64,000 nt of DNA from Gloeothece verrucosa PCC 7822 (GCF_000147335.1 NC_014501.1:2664300-2728299); one strand, 5' to 3'; positions 18,491 to 27,921 are shown, numbered from the stretch's first letter. Translations and numbers: made by a program. Notes: generated by a model not told the origin, from the letters alone.

Positions 18491-19393
18491 ATGCAGCTTC
18501 AAGGGATCAAAACTTTTTCCATTCAACATCGGATTTTTGCTTATCTGCAACTGATGCGTCCGGCTAATATTATTACCGCTTGGGCAGACATTTTAGCCGG
18601 CTTTACAGTGACGGGAACCTTAACTCACTCAAATTTTTCCTCACTAGGTCTTTTATTACTAGCTACAACCGGGCTTTATGGAGGAGGGATCGTTTTTAAC
18701 GATGTTTTTGATGCAGATTTAGATGCCCAAGAAAGACCGGAGCGCCCTATTCCTAGCGGACGTGCGAATCGTTTGGGAGCCATTTATTTAGGAACTGCAT
18801 TATTAATCCTAGGAATTGGGGCGGCGGCACAAGTTTCTCTATCTAGTTTCTTATTAGCCACTGGAATTGCTTTAGCGGCTCTACTGTACGATGCTTGGGG
18901 TAAACATCGCCTCCTCATCAGTCCTCTGAATATGGGATTATGTCGAGGCGGTAATTTACTCTTAGGAGTCAGTATCGTACCCGAGTTATTAGTTGAACAG
19001 TGGTATATCGCCCTTATTCCCGTAATCTATATAGCCGCCATCACCGCCATGTCTAGGGGAGAAGTGCATGGAGGTAAACATAGCACCGGCATCTTAGCCT
19101 TATTGATGTTAAGCGTCGTGCTAGGGAGCTTATGGTGGCTTGGAGCTAAAAACATCCTTAATACCTTACCCTTTTGGCTATTATTCGCCATTCGAGTAGT
19201 ACCCGCTTGGATTAAAGCCGCTCTGACACCGCAACCGGAATTAATTGGTAAAGCTGTAAAAGCCGGCGTAATCTCTCTAATTCTCTTAGATGCAACCCTA
19301 GCCGCCAGTTTCGGAGCCATCATCAACAGCTTACTCATACTAAGCTTACTCCCTCTGTCTCTTCTATTAGCACGACGATTTGCCGTCACCTAA
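18491..19393 (+). CDS. eboC: EboC, UbiA-like prenyltransferase
   Basis: Integral membrane protein of the UbiA family. The 300-residue chain has about eight hydrophobic spans and the first Asp-rich motif NDVFDADLDAQERPERP (near residue 77), which binds the prenyl diphosphate via magnesium. The second motif is weaker: YDAWGKHR near residue 134. In the ebo system it may attach a lipid carrier to the precursor or otherwise help it cross the inner membrane; that is inference from the operon. It is tightly linked to eboB. Call is secure as UbiA-like and strong as EboC by order. Confidence 0.9.
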   Translation: MQLQGIKTFSIQHRIFAYLQLMRPANIITAWADILAGFTVTGTLTHSNFSSLGLLLLATTGLYGGGIVFNDVFDADLDAQERPERPIPSGRANRLGAIYLGTALLILGIGAAAQVSLSSFLLATGIALAALLYDAWGKHRLLISPLNMGLCRGGNLLLGVSIVPELLVEQWYIALIPVIYIAAITAMSRGEVHGGKHSTGILALLMLSVVLGSLWWLGAKNILNTLPFWLLFAIRVVPAWIKAALTPQPELIGKAVKAGVISLILLDATLAASFGAIINSLLILSLLPLSLLLARRFAVT

Positions 19394-19475
19394 ACAGAAG
19401 AATATCTGACTCGTACCAAAGCAAAAACACATCCCTATTCATCTGCGGAAAATCACTCTAAACATCTAAACTCAA

Positions 19476-20678
19476 ATGACCATCAGTCTATCCAAAAAAC
19501 CTCTATTAACTCTCCAACCGATACATCAGAGTGTCCCTGTTACCTTCCACTATGATGTTCACTTTACTAAAGGATTATTTGAATTAGACAATCCCTTATT
19601 AGCACAAATCATAGCAGCCGATAACCAATCGAGAATCAAACGAGTGATGGTTATCATCGATTCAGGAGTCTTAAAACATCATCGAAACTTAATAGAAAAA
19701 CTCGAAACCTATAGCCAACGCTATGAAGAATTATTTACCCTAGCGGCTCAACCCGTCATCGTCATAGGGGGAGAAGCCGCCAAAAACTCACCCAAATTAA
19801 TAGATAATTTACAGGCTTATATTAATGGAGCCAGATTATGCCGCCATTCTTATATTTTAGCCATTGGTGGCGGAGCGGTGCTGGATCTGGTGGGATATGC
19901 TGCGGCTACGGCTCACCGAGGTATTCGTTTAATTAGAATTCCCACCACTGTTTTAGCTCAAAATGATTCGGGTATTGGGGTTAAAAACGGCATTAACGCC
20001 TTTGGAAAAAAGAATTTTCTGGGCACTTTTGCGGCTCCTTATGCGGTGTTAAATGATGCTAATTTTTTGACCACTCTTGATGAGCGAGACTGGCGAGGAG
20101 GGGTTGCAGAAGCGATTAAGGTGGCTCTCATTAAAGATGCTAATTTTTTTGAGTTTATTAGTAGTTATAGCCAAGCAATTGCTCATCGAGATATGGATAT
20201 TATGCAACAGGTAATTTATCGTTGTGCCCAGTTGCATCTAGAACATATTGCTAATAGTGGTGATCCTTTTGAAAAGGGTTCTTCTCGTCCTTTGGATTTT
20301 GGTCATTGGGCTGCCCATCGCTTGGAACATTTAACGGATTATCGTCTCCGTCATGGTGAAGCGGTGGCTATTGGGATGGCTCTTGATTGTACTTATTCTT
20401 ATTTGTCTGGGTTGCTTTTGAAAGATGATTGGATGCAGATTTTAAGCACTTTGGTGGCTATTGGTTTTGATTTGTATGTACCTGAGTTGGCTTTAGATAA
20501 GGATTTGTTTTTAGGGTTAACTGAGTTTCAAGAACATTTGGGAGGAGAGTTAACGATTACTCTGTTACAAGGTGTTGGGTTAGGCGTTGAAGTTCATGAG
20601 GTTGAGCTTGATTTGTATCGACAAGCCATTGGTTTGTTACAGAGTTTCCGCTCTTCTGGTTTCGCGCAGAGACGCTAA
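19476..20678 (+). CDS. eboD: EboD, 3-dehydroquinate-synthase-like protein
   Basis: Related to 3-dehydroquinate synthase and sugar-cyclising enzymes. The 400-residue protein has the NAD region GGGAVLDLVGYAAATAHRG (near 129), RIPTTVLAQNDSGIGVKNGIN, KKNFLGTF and metal-ligand regions GVAEAIKVALI, DFGHWAAHRLE and RHGEAVAIGMAL. The core active-site layout is thus retained, but the divergent ends and the operon mark it as EboD, not AroB. The true substrate is unknown. It follows eboC by about 80 bases. A housekeeping AroB role cannot be fully excluded but is unlikely. Confidence 0.9.
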   Translation: MTISLSKKPLLTLQPIHQSVPVTFHYDVHFTKGLFELDNPLLAQIIAADNQSRIKRVMVIIDSGVLKHHRNLIEKLETYSQRYEELFTLAAQPVIVIGGEAAKNSPKLIDNLQAYINGARLCRHSYILAIGGGAVLDLVGYAAATAHRGIRLIRIPTTVLAQNDSGIGVKNGINAFGKKNFLGTFAAPYAVLNDANFLTTLDERDWRGGVAEAIKVALIKDANFFEFISSYSQAIAHRDMDIMQQVIYRCAQLHLEHIANSGDPFEKGSSRPLDFGHWAAHRLEHLTDYRLRHGEAVAIGMALDCTYSYLSGLLLKDDWMQILSTLVAIGFDLYVPELALDKDLFLGLTEFQEHLGGELTITLLQGVGLGVEVHEVELDLYRQAIGLLQSFRSSGFAQRR

Positions 20679-20710
20679 GGGTTTTTTTAAGATAATTTTT
20701 GGTGGAGTCT

Positions 20711-21961
20711 ATGAAGGTTGGAAAAAATAAGAATTTTCATTTAACTTATTGTACGAATATTCATCCGGGGGAATCTTGGCGGCAAGTTGATTTAAATTTA
20801 AGAGAGTATATTCCGACTCTAAAAGCGAGGTTGTCTCCTGATGCTTGTTTTGGTATTGGGTTAAGGTTGGCTGATGTTGCTGCGCGGGAATTGTTGGAGG
20901 GGGATAATTTAAAACAGTTTCAGTGTTGGTTAAGCCAAGAGGATTTATATGTGTTTACTTTGAATGGTTTTCCTTTTGGCGGCTTTCATCATCAAGTGGT
21001 TAAAGATCAAGTTTATAGCCCAGATTGGTCAAAGCGTTCCCGTCTGACTTATACGTTACGTTTAATTAATATTCTCGCGTCTCTTTTACCGGAGGGGATA
21101 GAGGGCAGTATTTCCACTTTGCCGCTATCTTATAAGCCTTGGTGGAGAAATTATAAAGCGGCTTGGGATTCACTTTTTAAAGAAAGTAGTCTTAATTTGG
21201 CTTTACTTGTGGCTGAAATGGCAGATATTTATAATAAAACCGGTAAGTTGATTCATTTAAATTTGGAACCTGAACCCGATGGTTTGTTAGAAAATACGGC
21301 AGAAATTATTAATTTTTTTGAAGATTGGTTATTACCGATTGGGACGGATTATTTATCGTTTCGTCAGGGGTGTTCTCGCTTGGCGGCTGAATCTATGCTG
21401 CGGAAACATATACGTTTGTGTTATGATACTTGTCATTTTGCGGTAGAATATGAGGAGCCACTATCGGTTTTTCAGCGTTGTCAAGCGGCGGGGATTAATA
21501 TTGGTAAGATTCAATTAAGTGCTGCGATTCGTGCCACTTTAGGGGAAGAAAATCGAGTTAAGGTAAAGGAAAGATTACAACCTTTTGCTGAATCAACTTA
21601 TTTACATCAAGTGATTGAACAATGGGCTGATGGGAGTTTACATCATTATCCGGATTTAGCAATGGCAATGCGATATTTAGAACAGTCGGCGGCTAAAGAG
21701 TGGCGGATTCATTTTCATGTGCCTATTTTTATTGGCAATTATAATATTTTAGAGTCTACTCAAGATGACCTTATTCAGGTTTTAATGTTATTACAAAATA
21801 ATCCGGTTTGTGAGCATCTTGAAATTGAGACTTATACTTGGGATGTATTGCCCACTGAGATGAAATTGGATTTGTTGACTTCTATTGAACGGGAATATCA
21901 GTGGGTAAATTCAATTATAGAAAAAGGTGAAATTCGGAATTGTAGTTTACTCACCGATTAA
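20711..21961 (+). CDS. eboE: EboE, metabolite traffic protein (sugar isomerase-like TIM barrel)
   Basis: The product resembles xylose isomerase/AP endonuclease 2-type TIM barrels: THPYCTNIHPGE-like start (LTYCTNIHPGESW), LNGFPFGGFHHQ, HLNLEPEPDGLL with a metal Glu, LCYDTCHFAVEYE, KIQLSAAIR and HFHVPIFIG. It has about 416 residues. Substrate is unknown; in the ebo operon it is linked to precursor export. The ATG at 20711 has GGTGGAG just upstream; an in-frame TTG at 20699 would add four residues and is less likely. It follows eboD by 32 bases. Confidence 0.9.
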   Translation: MKVGKNKNFHLTYCTNIHPGESWRQVDLNLREYIPTLKARLSPDACFGIGLRLADVAARELLEGDNLKQFQCWLSQEDLYVFTLNGFPFGGFHHQVVKDQVYSPDWSKRSRLTYTLRLINILASLLPEGIEGSISTLPLSYKPWWRNYKAAWDSLFKESSLNLALLVAEMADIYNKTGKLIHLNLEPEPDGLLENTAEIINFFEDWLLPIGTDYLSFRQGCSRLAAESMLRKHIRLCYDTCHFAVEYEEPLSVFQRCQAAGINIGKIQLSAAIRATLGEENRVKVKERLQPFAESTYLHQVIEQWADGSLHHYPDLAMAMRYLEQSAAKEWRIHFHVPIFIGNYNILESTQDDLIQVLMLLQNNPVCEHLEIETYTWDVLPTEMKLDLLTSIEREYQWVNSIIEKGEIRNCSLLTD

Positions 21962-22014
21962 GTATATTCGGGAATAAAATCTATTTAAAATATAAAATTA
22001 AAGGATTTAAAATA

Positions 22015-23385
22015 ATGCAAAAAACTGTTGTTCTTAATGTTGTTGGTTTAACTTCGAGGTTATTAGAACATACTCCGTTTTTATCACAATGGGCATCTAG
22101 GGGAAAATTGGCTATGGTTAAGCCCCTATTACCTGCTGTAACTTGTTCGGTACAAGCGACTTATTTAACCGGCAAATGGCCTGATGAGCATGGCATTGTG
22201 GGTAATGGTTGGTATTTTCGTTCCGAGTGTGAGGTGAAGTTTTGGCGGCAGTCTAATAAACTGATTCAAGGGCAAAAAATTTGGGATGTGGCTCGTGGTG
22301 TTGACCCCAGTTTTACCTGTGCCAATCTTTTTTGGTGGTATAATATGTATTCTGGGGCAGATTATGGAATTACACCACGACCGATGTATCCTGCCGATGG
22401 AAGAAAGATTCCTGATATTTATACTAAACCGATTGATATTCGTGAACCTATTCAATCTGAGTTAGGCCAATTTCCGCTTTTTAAGTTTTGGGGGCCTAAT
22501 ACTTCTATTGATTCTACTCGATGGATTGCTGATAGTGCTAAATGGATGGAGGAACGCTACAATCCTAGTTTAACTTTAATTTATTTGCCTCATCTAGATT
22601 ATTGTTTACAGCGTTTTGGTAATGATTTAAATCAGATTAAAGAAGATTTAGAAGAGATTGATGGGGTTTGCCAAAATTTAATTAATTTTTATGCGGCTCG
22701 TGATGCTGAGGTGATTGTATTGTCTGAATATGGCATTACGGACGTATCTAAACCGATTCATTTAAACCGTATTTTACGAGAGGCGGGTTTATTAACGGTA
22801 CGGGAGGAAATGGGCAAAGAATTATTAGACGCTGGGGCGAGTATTGCTTTTGCTGTGGCAGATCATCAACTGGCTCATGTTTATGTGAATGATCCCAGTT
22901 ATATTAATAAAGTGCGCGATTTGCTGGAGTCGGCTAATGGGGTGGCAAAGGTATTAGATAAAGAAGAGAAATCTGTTTATCATCTTAATCATTCTCGAGC
23001 CGGAGAATTAGTGCTTATTGCTGAGTCTGATGCTTGGTTTACTTATTATTATTGGCTGGATGATAAGCGTGCGCCGGATTTTGCGACAACGGTGGATATT
23101 CACCGGAAACCGGGTTATGATCCGGTTGAGTTATTTATCGATCCTCGCCTTAAGTTTCCTCAGTTAAAAGTGGGTTTAAATTTGTTGAAGAAGCGGCTTG
23201 GTTTTCGTTATTTAATGGATGTTATTTCTTTAGATGCTTCTTTAGTAAGGGGTTCTCATGGCTGTTTACCTTCGTTGTTGAGCGATAGTCCGGTTTTTAT
23301 TACTCAAAATTCAGGATTAGTTAATGCTAATAAAATTGAAGCTATAGAGGTTTTTTCTTTGATTTTACAACATTTGTGGCAATAA
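22015..23385 (+). CDS. eboF: EboF, alkaline phosphatase/nucleotide pyrophosphatase family protein
   Basis: Last ebo gene. The 456-residue protein has a type I phosphodiesterase/nucleotide pyrophosphatase fold: PAVTCSVQATYLTGKWPDEHGI near residue 40 holds the Thr/Ser nucleophile region, LIYLPHLDYCLQRFG supplies Asp/His ligands, VIVLSEYGITDV and RGSHGCLPS the others. The usual Asp-His pair is partly altered (SEYG where many family members have SDHG), so activity may differ. No signal peptide is visible, suggesting a cytoplasmic protein. Its stop ends the operon; the next gene is on the opposite strand. Confidence 0.88.
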   Translation: MQKTVVLNVVGLTSRLLEHTPFLSQWASRGKLAMVKPLLPAVTCSVQATYLTGKWPDEHGIVGNGWYFRSECEVKFWRQSNKLIQGQKIWDVARGVDPSFTCANLFWWYNMYSGADYGITPRPMYPADGRKIPDIYTKPIDIREPIQSELGQFPLFKFWGPNTSIDSTRWIADSAKWMEERYNPSLTLIYLPHLDYCLQRFGNDLNQIKEDLEEIDGVCQNLINFYAARDAEVIVLSEYGITDVSKPIHLNRILREAGLLTVREEMGKELLDAGASIAFAVADHQLAHVYVNDPSYINKVRDLLESANGVAKVLDKEEKSVYHLNHSRAGELVLIAESDAWFTYYYWLDDKRAPDFATTVDIHRKPGYDPVELFIDPRLKFPQLKVGLNLLKKRLGFRYLMDVISLDASLVRGSHGCLPSLLSDSPVFITQNSGLVNANKIEAIEVFSLILQHLWQ

Positions 23386-23481
23386 TATTTTCTGGGGAGA
23401 GAAGGCAGGCGGCAGTGGTTCTTGGCTATAGTTAATCTGTGAGTAAACTACAATTCCTACTGTTGCCTGTTGGGGTGTTCC

Positions 23482-23868
23482 CTATTTCCTATTTAGGGCA
23501 AAATGCTGTTTAATCACATCCCATCCGGAGCAATGCCAATAGTCTACATGAGAAATAATCAGATTATTGTCATCAAGCGTTAACTCACTTCTACCGGGAA
23601 TAGCAATACGGGGTTGCCAAGGTAGGGGAGTTGTCCAATGGAGAGTCCATTCGGTATAAATAATGTTCTGTTTTTGATAAATATCATGGAGATCCATTTT
23701 AATTTGTTTAAACCAAGTGGCCATGAACTGAATCATTTCTTGGTAGCGCTTAATTCCCCGAAATTCGTTCACTGGGTCTTTAAAATAGACGTTAGCCCCA
23801 TAAATGTGATAAGTCTGGTTCACGGGAAAACGCTGATAGTCGTCTTTGAGAATTTCTAATATATTCAT
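23482..23868 (-). CDS. DUF2358 family protein (NTF2-like)
   Basis: A 128-residue protein typical of the DUF2358 family of cyanobacteria and plastids, an NTF2/SnoaL-like alpha-beta fold. Recognisable parts are VNQTYHIYGANVYFKDPVNEFRG near residue 18 and the C-terminal ISHVDYWHCSGWDV. No catalytic role is known. It faces the ebo operon tail-to-tail and has no obvious link to it. Function unknown; family call is reasonably firm. Confidence 0.75.
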   Translation of the reverse strand: MNILEILKDDYQRFPVNQTYHIYGANVYFKDPVNEFRGIKRYQEMIQFMATWFKQIKMDLHDIYQKQNIIYTEWTLHWTTPLPWQPRIAIPGRSELTLDDNNLIISHVDYWHCSGWDVIKQHFALNRK

Positions 23869-23982
23869 CTTTTTTTCGCTCCAAATTAAATAATGTTGAT
23901 GATCTTAGCTTGCCGCCTATGGGGTGGTGATAGAAAAATTGTAAATTTGGGCATTATAGTAAAAAATACTGACTTCAATGAT

Positions 23983-24372
23983 ATGAATAACGAGGCTATT
24001 AAACGTTATCAAGATTTACAAGTCTATCAAAAGGCTTTTGAAGCAGCGATGCAAATTTTTGAGTTATCTAAGCAGTTTCCTCTTGAAGAGAAAGAGGCAC
24101 TCATTGAACCCATACGTCGATCTTCTCGTTGTGTCTGTACTAATTTGGCCAAAGCTTGGCATAAACGCCGCTTTCACAATGGTTTTGTGGCTAAATTAAA
24201 TGATTCACAAGTCGAAGCCGCAGAAACGCAAACCTGGCTTGAATTTGCTGTTAAATGTAATTATATAAATGTTGAAGCAGGCCGAGAACTATACAGAACT
24301 TACAACTGTATTTTAGAAATGCTGATTAACTTGATCCAACACTCTGAACAATGGACTGTGCCCAAATCTTAA
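23983..24372 (+). CDS. Four-helix bundle protein (23S rRNA intervening-sequence type)
   Basis: A 129-residue all-helical protein of the four-helix-bundle family first seen in 23S rRNA intervening sequences and widespread on bacterial chromosomes. Signature regions: YQDLQVYQKAFEAAMQIFEL, IRRSSRCVCTNLAKAWHKRR and DSQVEAAETQTWLEFAVKC. The ATG at 23983 is chosen because the family begins just before the YQDLQVY helix; the frame is open further upstream to 23893 without homology. Function is unknown. Such genes often sit near mobile or variable DNA. Confidence 0.8.
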   Translation: MNNEAIKRYQDLQVYQKAFEAAMQIFELSKQFPLEEKEALIEPIRRSSRCVCTNLAKAWHKRRFHNGFVAKLNDSQVEAAETQTWLEFAVKCNYINVEAGRELYRTYNCILEMLINLIQHSEQWTVPKS

Positions 24373-24433
24373 AATTTTCTTAATTTTGAGCGAATTACAG
24401 GATAAAATACTAGATAGTTCTCATAAATTTTGC

Positions 24434-24466
24434 TCACACTTGGAGTGTGACAGTTTAAAAACTGTC
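24434..24466. repeat. Two adjacent perfect palindromes
   Basis: TCACACT-TGG-AGTGTGA (24434-24450) is followed with a two-base overlap by GACAGTTT-AA-AAACTGTC (24449-24466). Both stems are perfect. It lies about 60 bases past the four-helix-bundle gene. It could be an interspersed extragenic repeat or a transcript-end structure; no T-run follows. Confidence 0.6.
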
Positions 24467-24607
24467 CTTAAGAGGCCATTAATTTTAACTATACTTAGAT
24501 ATCATACGGGGTGTGTGTGAGGAGCAAGAACGAGCAGTACAAAAACCTTGGGGTCGAAACACGGCAAGACTCCCAGGGTTTTTGTGATCTGTATACGTTT
24601 ATATCCA

Positions 24608-24766
24608 CTATATCCACATATCATAGATTTCCCAAATGGCACCGAGTCCGATAATCCCAGGATAAGACAAGCTTGCTTCTTCAATTTGAGAGGTATGAGC
24701 AGATGGCTGGGGGTTTTGGGATTTTTTGAACATTTTTCTGCTGAATTTTGCTAAAAATTGCCACAT
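24608..24766 (-). CDS. Possible small protein, 52 residues
   Basis: A short frame inside a 680-base gap, starting MWQFLAKFSRKMFKKSQN and ending GAIWEIYDMWI. The ATG has GAGG eight bases upstream, a better ribosome site than the competing frames here. The N terminus is basic and the C terminus hydrophobic with several Trp, so it may touch the membrane. No family is recognised, and it could also be a gene remnant. The rest of 24373-25053 holds only the palindromes at 24434 and AT-rich sequence. Confidence 0.35.
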   Translation of the reverse strand: MWQFLAKFSRKMFKKSQNPQPSAHTSQIEEASLSYPGIIGLGAIWEIYDMWI

Positions 24767-25053
24767 AACGGTTACCTCTATATTCTTTTAGATGTCAAAA
24801 TTATTTAGTCTAGATGTTTTTTGATTTAAAAGAAAATTCCTGAAAATCCTGGTATGCATTAGTAGATTTCCTGAAGCTGGCTATGCTACTAGGGGAGTTT
24901 TAGGTAATTTCTCTTAAATTATATTATCTTAGCGTAACACTCGTTTAAAAGTTTCCGCAAGAGGTAAGAAGAAATTGCCCTACTTTCTATTCCCTGAATA
25001 AGTTTTGTTAAAATAACAATCATTCATTAAATTTTCATTAACACAAACAGAAA

Positions 25054-25602
25054 ATGATTACTGTTGAACAACTGAGTAATTCTACCGAGCCGTTTTCGGA
25101 AATCCCTCTATGGGAAGTTATTCATGAAATTCCAGGAAGAATGAGAGTACGTCTTCTTTGGTTACAAGAATATCCTTCTTTACATGAACCGGTTGAAACG
25201 GCGATCAAGAATCTAGATTTTGTTGATGAAGTACGCTTAAGTCTGATCAATAACTCAATTATTATTCATTACAACAGTGATAAAATTTCCCCACAGCTTT
25301 TTCGGATAAAGCTCTTTAAAATTTTTGCTTCCCTGACTCCTACAAGCTGGCTATCTGCTTATCTGGAAAATTTAGAAAAGCGTAAGCTGATTTTAGATAA
25401 CAATACTGATTTTACAGCCTTTTTGACCGACAGTTGGAACCAAAATAAGCAACAAATTTTAAGCGGCATTGGCACCGCCAGTCTAGTTATTGGGGGGATA
25501 TTAGTCCCTCTTCCTTTAGTTCCAGGATGGCCGCTTTTACTTTTAGGAAGTTACTGCCTTAAATTGGCCACTGAAGCCGAAAATTCCCCGACTACGACCT
25601 AA
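25054..25602 (+). CDS. HMA-like domain membrane protein
   Basis: The 182-residue protein starts with a region resembling heavy-metal-associated/HMA2-type domains of cyanobacteria: VIHEIPGRMRVRLLWLQEYPS, then VDEVRLSLINNSIIIHYNSD. The usual CxxC metal motif is absent. A hydrophobic hairpin near residues 137-170 (GIGTASLVIGGILVPLPLVPGWPLL) gives one or two membrane spans near the C terminus. Function is unknown; related proteins may pack against transporters. It converges on potA, with stop codons 7 bases apart. Confidence 0.65.
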   Translation: MITVEQLSNSTEPFSEIPLWEVIHEIPGRMRVRLLWLQEYPSLHEPVETAIKNLDFVDEVRLSLINNSIIIHYNSDKISPQLFRIKLFKIFASLTPTSWLSAYLENLEKRKLILDNNTDFTAFLTDSWNQNKQQILSGIGTASLVIGGILVPLPLVPGWPLLLLGSYCLKLATEAENSPTTT

Positions 25603-25608
25603 AGAGTC

Positions 25609-26730
25609 TCAATAATCTAACAAAAGGCGGATACTATCAGCCGATACACTGACTTTAACAGCTTCGCCCGCTTGATATTGCTGAAGATAACTCCGATGAA
25701 TATTCTGCTGGCGAATGGTAATCAAATGTTGTTCACCCAGTCGGACAACATATCTAGTATCTGTGCCTATATAAACGACTTCTTCTACTTTTCCTAACCA
25801 ACTAGATTGGGGTGCGGAACGAGTTCCGAACTGATCTTCATGGTTAGCAGGATAAAGGGTGGCTTTTTCAGGACGGATCACTAAATTAACTGCTTGATCT
25901 ATTGCTATTTTTTCGCCATAGGGCACTGTGATCATTAACTGATTATCTATTAAAACGAGCAATTCGTCTTCTTGCTGTTTCACCACCCGCCCCCTTAAAA
26001 TATTAGTCTCTCCTATAAAATCAGCAACAAAGTGTGAGGTCGGTTCTTCATAAATTTCTACTGGTGTTCCCACCTGTAAAATTTTTCCTTTATTCATTAC
26101 GGCAATTCTGTCTGACATGGTTAAAGCTTCTTCTTGATCATGCGTGACGTAGATAAAGGTAATTCCTACCTGTTGCTGCATCTGTTTTAGTTCTAGCTGC
26201 ATCTGTTTGCGTAGTTTTAAATCTAATGCGCCTAGAGGTTCATCTAATAGCAGTACCTTGGGTTTTTTTACTAATGCTCGGGCTAAGGCGACTCTTTGTT
26301 GTTGTCCTCCGGATAATTGCCTGGGATAGCGTTTTTCATATCCGACTAATTTCACCATTTCTAATACTTCTGTGACTTGTGTCCGAATTTTTGCACGGGG
26401 GATCTTCTCCATTTCTAAGCCAAAGGCGACATTTTCAGCGACGGTTAAATGGGGAAAAAGAGCATAATTTTGAAAGACGGTATTCACAGGGCGATGAAAA
26501 GGCGGGCGTTTTTCCATCGCTTGTCCCTCTATATAAATTTCTCCAAAGGTGGGCAGTTCAAATCCTGCTATCATGCGTAAAGTGGTGGTTTTTCCACACC
26601 CAGAAGGGCCTAACAAAGAGAAGAATTCTCCTTGAGCTATTTCTACATTAATCTGCTCTACCGCTAAGAATTCTCGATTTTGAGTTCCTTTAAAACTTTT
26701 AGAAACATTGACTAACTCCACAGCTTTCAT
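25609..26730 (-). CDS. potA: Spermidine/putrescine ABC transporter ATP-binding protein PotA
   Basis: ATPase of a polyamine importer. The 373-residue protein has Walker A GPSGCGKTT near residue 40, Q-loop FQNYALFPHLTVAENVAFGL, signature LSGGQQQRVALARALV, Walker B VLLLDEPLGALD, His switch VTHDQEEA, and a C-terminal TOBE-like domain with VIRPEKATLYP. Closely related subfamilies carry iron or other cargo, but the two adjacent PotD-type binding proteins favour polyamines. It follows potD by about 20 bases on the minus strand. No permease gene (potB/potC) is nearby. Confidence 0.88.
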   Translation of the reverse strand: MKAVELVNVSKSFKGTQNREFLAVEQINVEIAQGEFFSLLGPSGCGKTTTLRMIAGFELPTFGEIYIEGQAMEKRPPFHRPVNTVFQNYALFPHLTVAENVAFGLEMEKIPRAKIRTQVTEVLEMVKLVGYEKRYPRQLSGGQQQRVALARALVKKPKVLLLDEPLGALDLKLRKQMQLELKQMQQQVGITFIYVTHDQEEALTMSDRIAVMNKGKILQVGTPVEIYEEPTSHFVADFIGETNILRGRVVKQQEDELLVLIDNQLMITVPYGEKIAIDQAVNLVIRPEKATLYPANHEDQFGTRSAPQSSWLGKVEEVVYIGTDTRYVVRLGEQHLITIRQQNIHRSYLQQYQAGEAVKVSVSADSIRLLLDY

Positions 26731-26750
26731 GTGTTTCCCCTCGGTTAATG

Positions 26751-27827
26751 CTATTTACCTACACCTATTTTTACTTCTGTCCAGGCTTCATCATATAACC
26801 TGGTTGCATCCCCTATGTCTTTAATATAGGTTAATTTTTTTAAAATTTCTGGCGGAGGATAAATATTGGGATTTTTTAATTCTGACTCATGAATAAGTCC
26901 TTTTTCAATGGCTACTTTATTAGGACTTCCATATTTAATAAAATTGGAAATTTTGGCACTGATTTCTGGCTCAAAAAGAAAATTAATAAATTTTTCGGCT
27001 GTGTCTTTATGGGGGGCATTTTTGGCTATGGCTATGTTATCAATCCAAATAATAGAGCCTTCTTGGGGAATTGCATAACGAATGTTTGGGTTTTCTTCCA
27101 TCAGTTGAAAAATATCGCCGCTCCATTCTACGGCTACATCAACTTGCCCTTGATCCAGTAATACTTGTCCTGTGTCTGGGGCAAAAGCGGCTATAGTATC
27201 TCGATGTTTAATCAGATAATCTTTAGCTTGATTGATTTCTTTAGGATTTGTGGTATTGGGGTCATAACCTAAATAAATTAATACGGCTCCTAGCATACTC
27301 CGTAATTCATCCATTAGGGCCACTCTTTGCCGATATTTAGAATCAAAGATTGCTTCCCAACTGTTAAGCTCTTTGCCAGTTGCTTTGAGATTATAACCTA
27401 GCCCCATTGTGCCCCATTGATAGGGTAAGCTATACTGATTCCCGGGATCAAATGGAGTATTTAAAAATTTTGAATCGAGATTTTTAACGTTGGGAATATT
27501 GGCTAAATTCAGTTTTTCTAATAAGCCTTCTTTCCTCATGATAGTTACCATATAATCACTGGGAAAAATTAGATCATAGCCAGGATTACCGGGTTTGAGT
27601 TTGGCATAGAGATCATCCACGCTTTCAAAGGTATCATATTTAATTTTAACGCCAAATTTTTTCTCAAATTCGCTGAGAATTTCGGGATCTATGTAAGTAG
27701 ACCAATTATAAATACTCAGGGCGGCTGTTTTAGCGTTATTGGTGATCGTTGAATTTTGATTTGTACAGCCTACCATCAGTAGAGCGGTAACCATCAGTAC
27801 CATGACAATAAACAAGATTTTTTTCAT
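26751..27827 (-). CDS. potD: Polyamine-binding lipoprotein PotD, copy 1
   Basis: Periplasmic substrate-binding protein. It starts with a lipoprotein signal (hydrophobic core then LMVGCTNQ lipobox near residue 25). The family pattern IYNWSTYIDPEILSEFEKKFG, LIFPSDYMVTIM, LPYQWGTMGLGYN and WSGDIFQLM matches PotD/PotF. The start at 27827 has GGAGATAAC upstream; 27842 is an in-frame alternative. It has a close paralogue directly upstream and potA directly downstream in the same direction, so the three are likely one transcript. Confidence 0.87.
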   Translation of the reverse strand: MKKILFIVMVLMVTALLMVGCTNQNSTITNNAKTAALSIYNWSTYIDPEILSEFEKKFGVKIKYDTFESVDDLYAKLKPGNPGYDLIFPSDYMVTIMRKEGLLEKLNLANIPNVKNLDSKFLNTPFDPGNQYSLPYQWGTMGLGYNLKATGKELNSWEAIFDSKYRQRVALMDELRSMLGAVLIYLGYDPNTTNPKEINQAKDYLIKHRDTIAAFAPDTGQVLLDQGQVDVAVEWSGDIFQLMEENPNIRYAIPQEGSIIWIDNIAIAKNAPHKDTAEKFINFLFEPEISAKISNFIKYGSPNKVAIEKGLIHESELKNPNIYPPPEILKKLTYIKDIGDATRLYDEAWTEVKIGVGK

Positions 27828-27921
27828 GTTATCTCCGTTCAAAGAGGAAGGGGGTTTAGTGAGGTTTGATCGCCTTGCTTAAAAAAGAAAAGGGTAACCC
27901 GAAAAATTCCTCGCTCAAAAA

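Noticed and set aside
24502..24754. Overlapping 60- and 68-codon frames in the gap
   Set aside because: No ribosome sites and no recognisable sequence; the 52-residue minus-strand frame is the better candidate.
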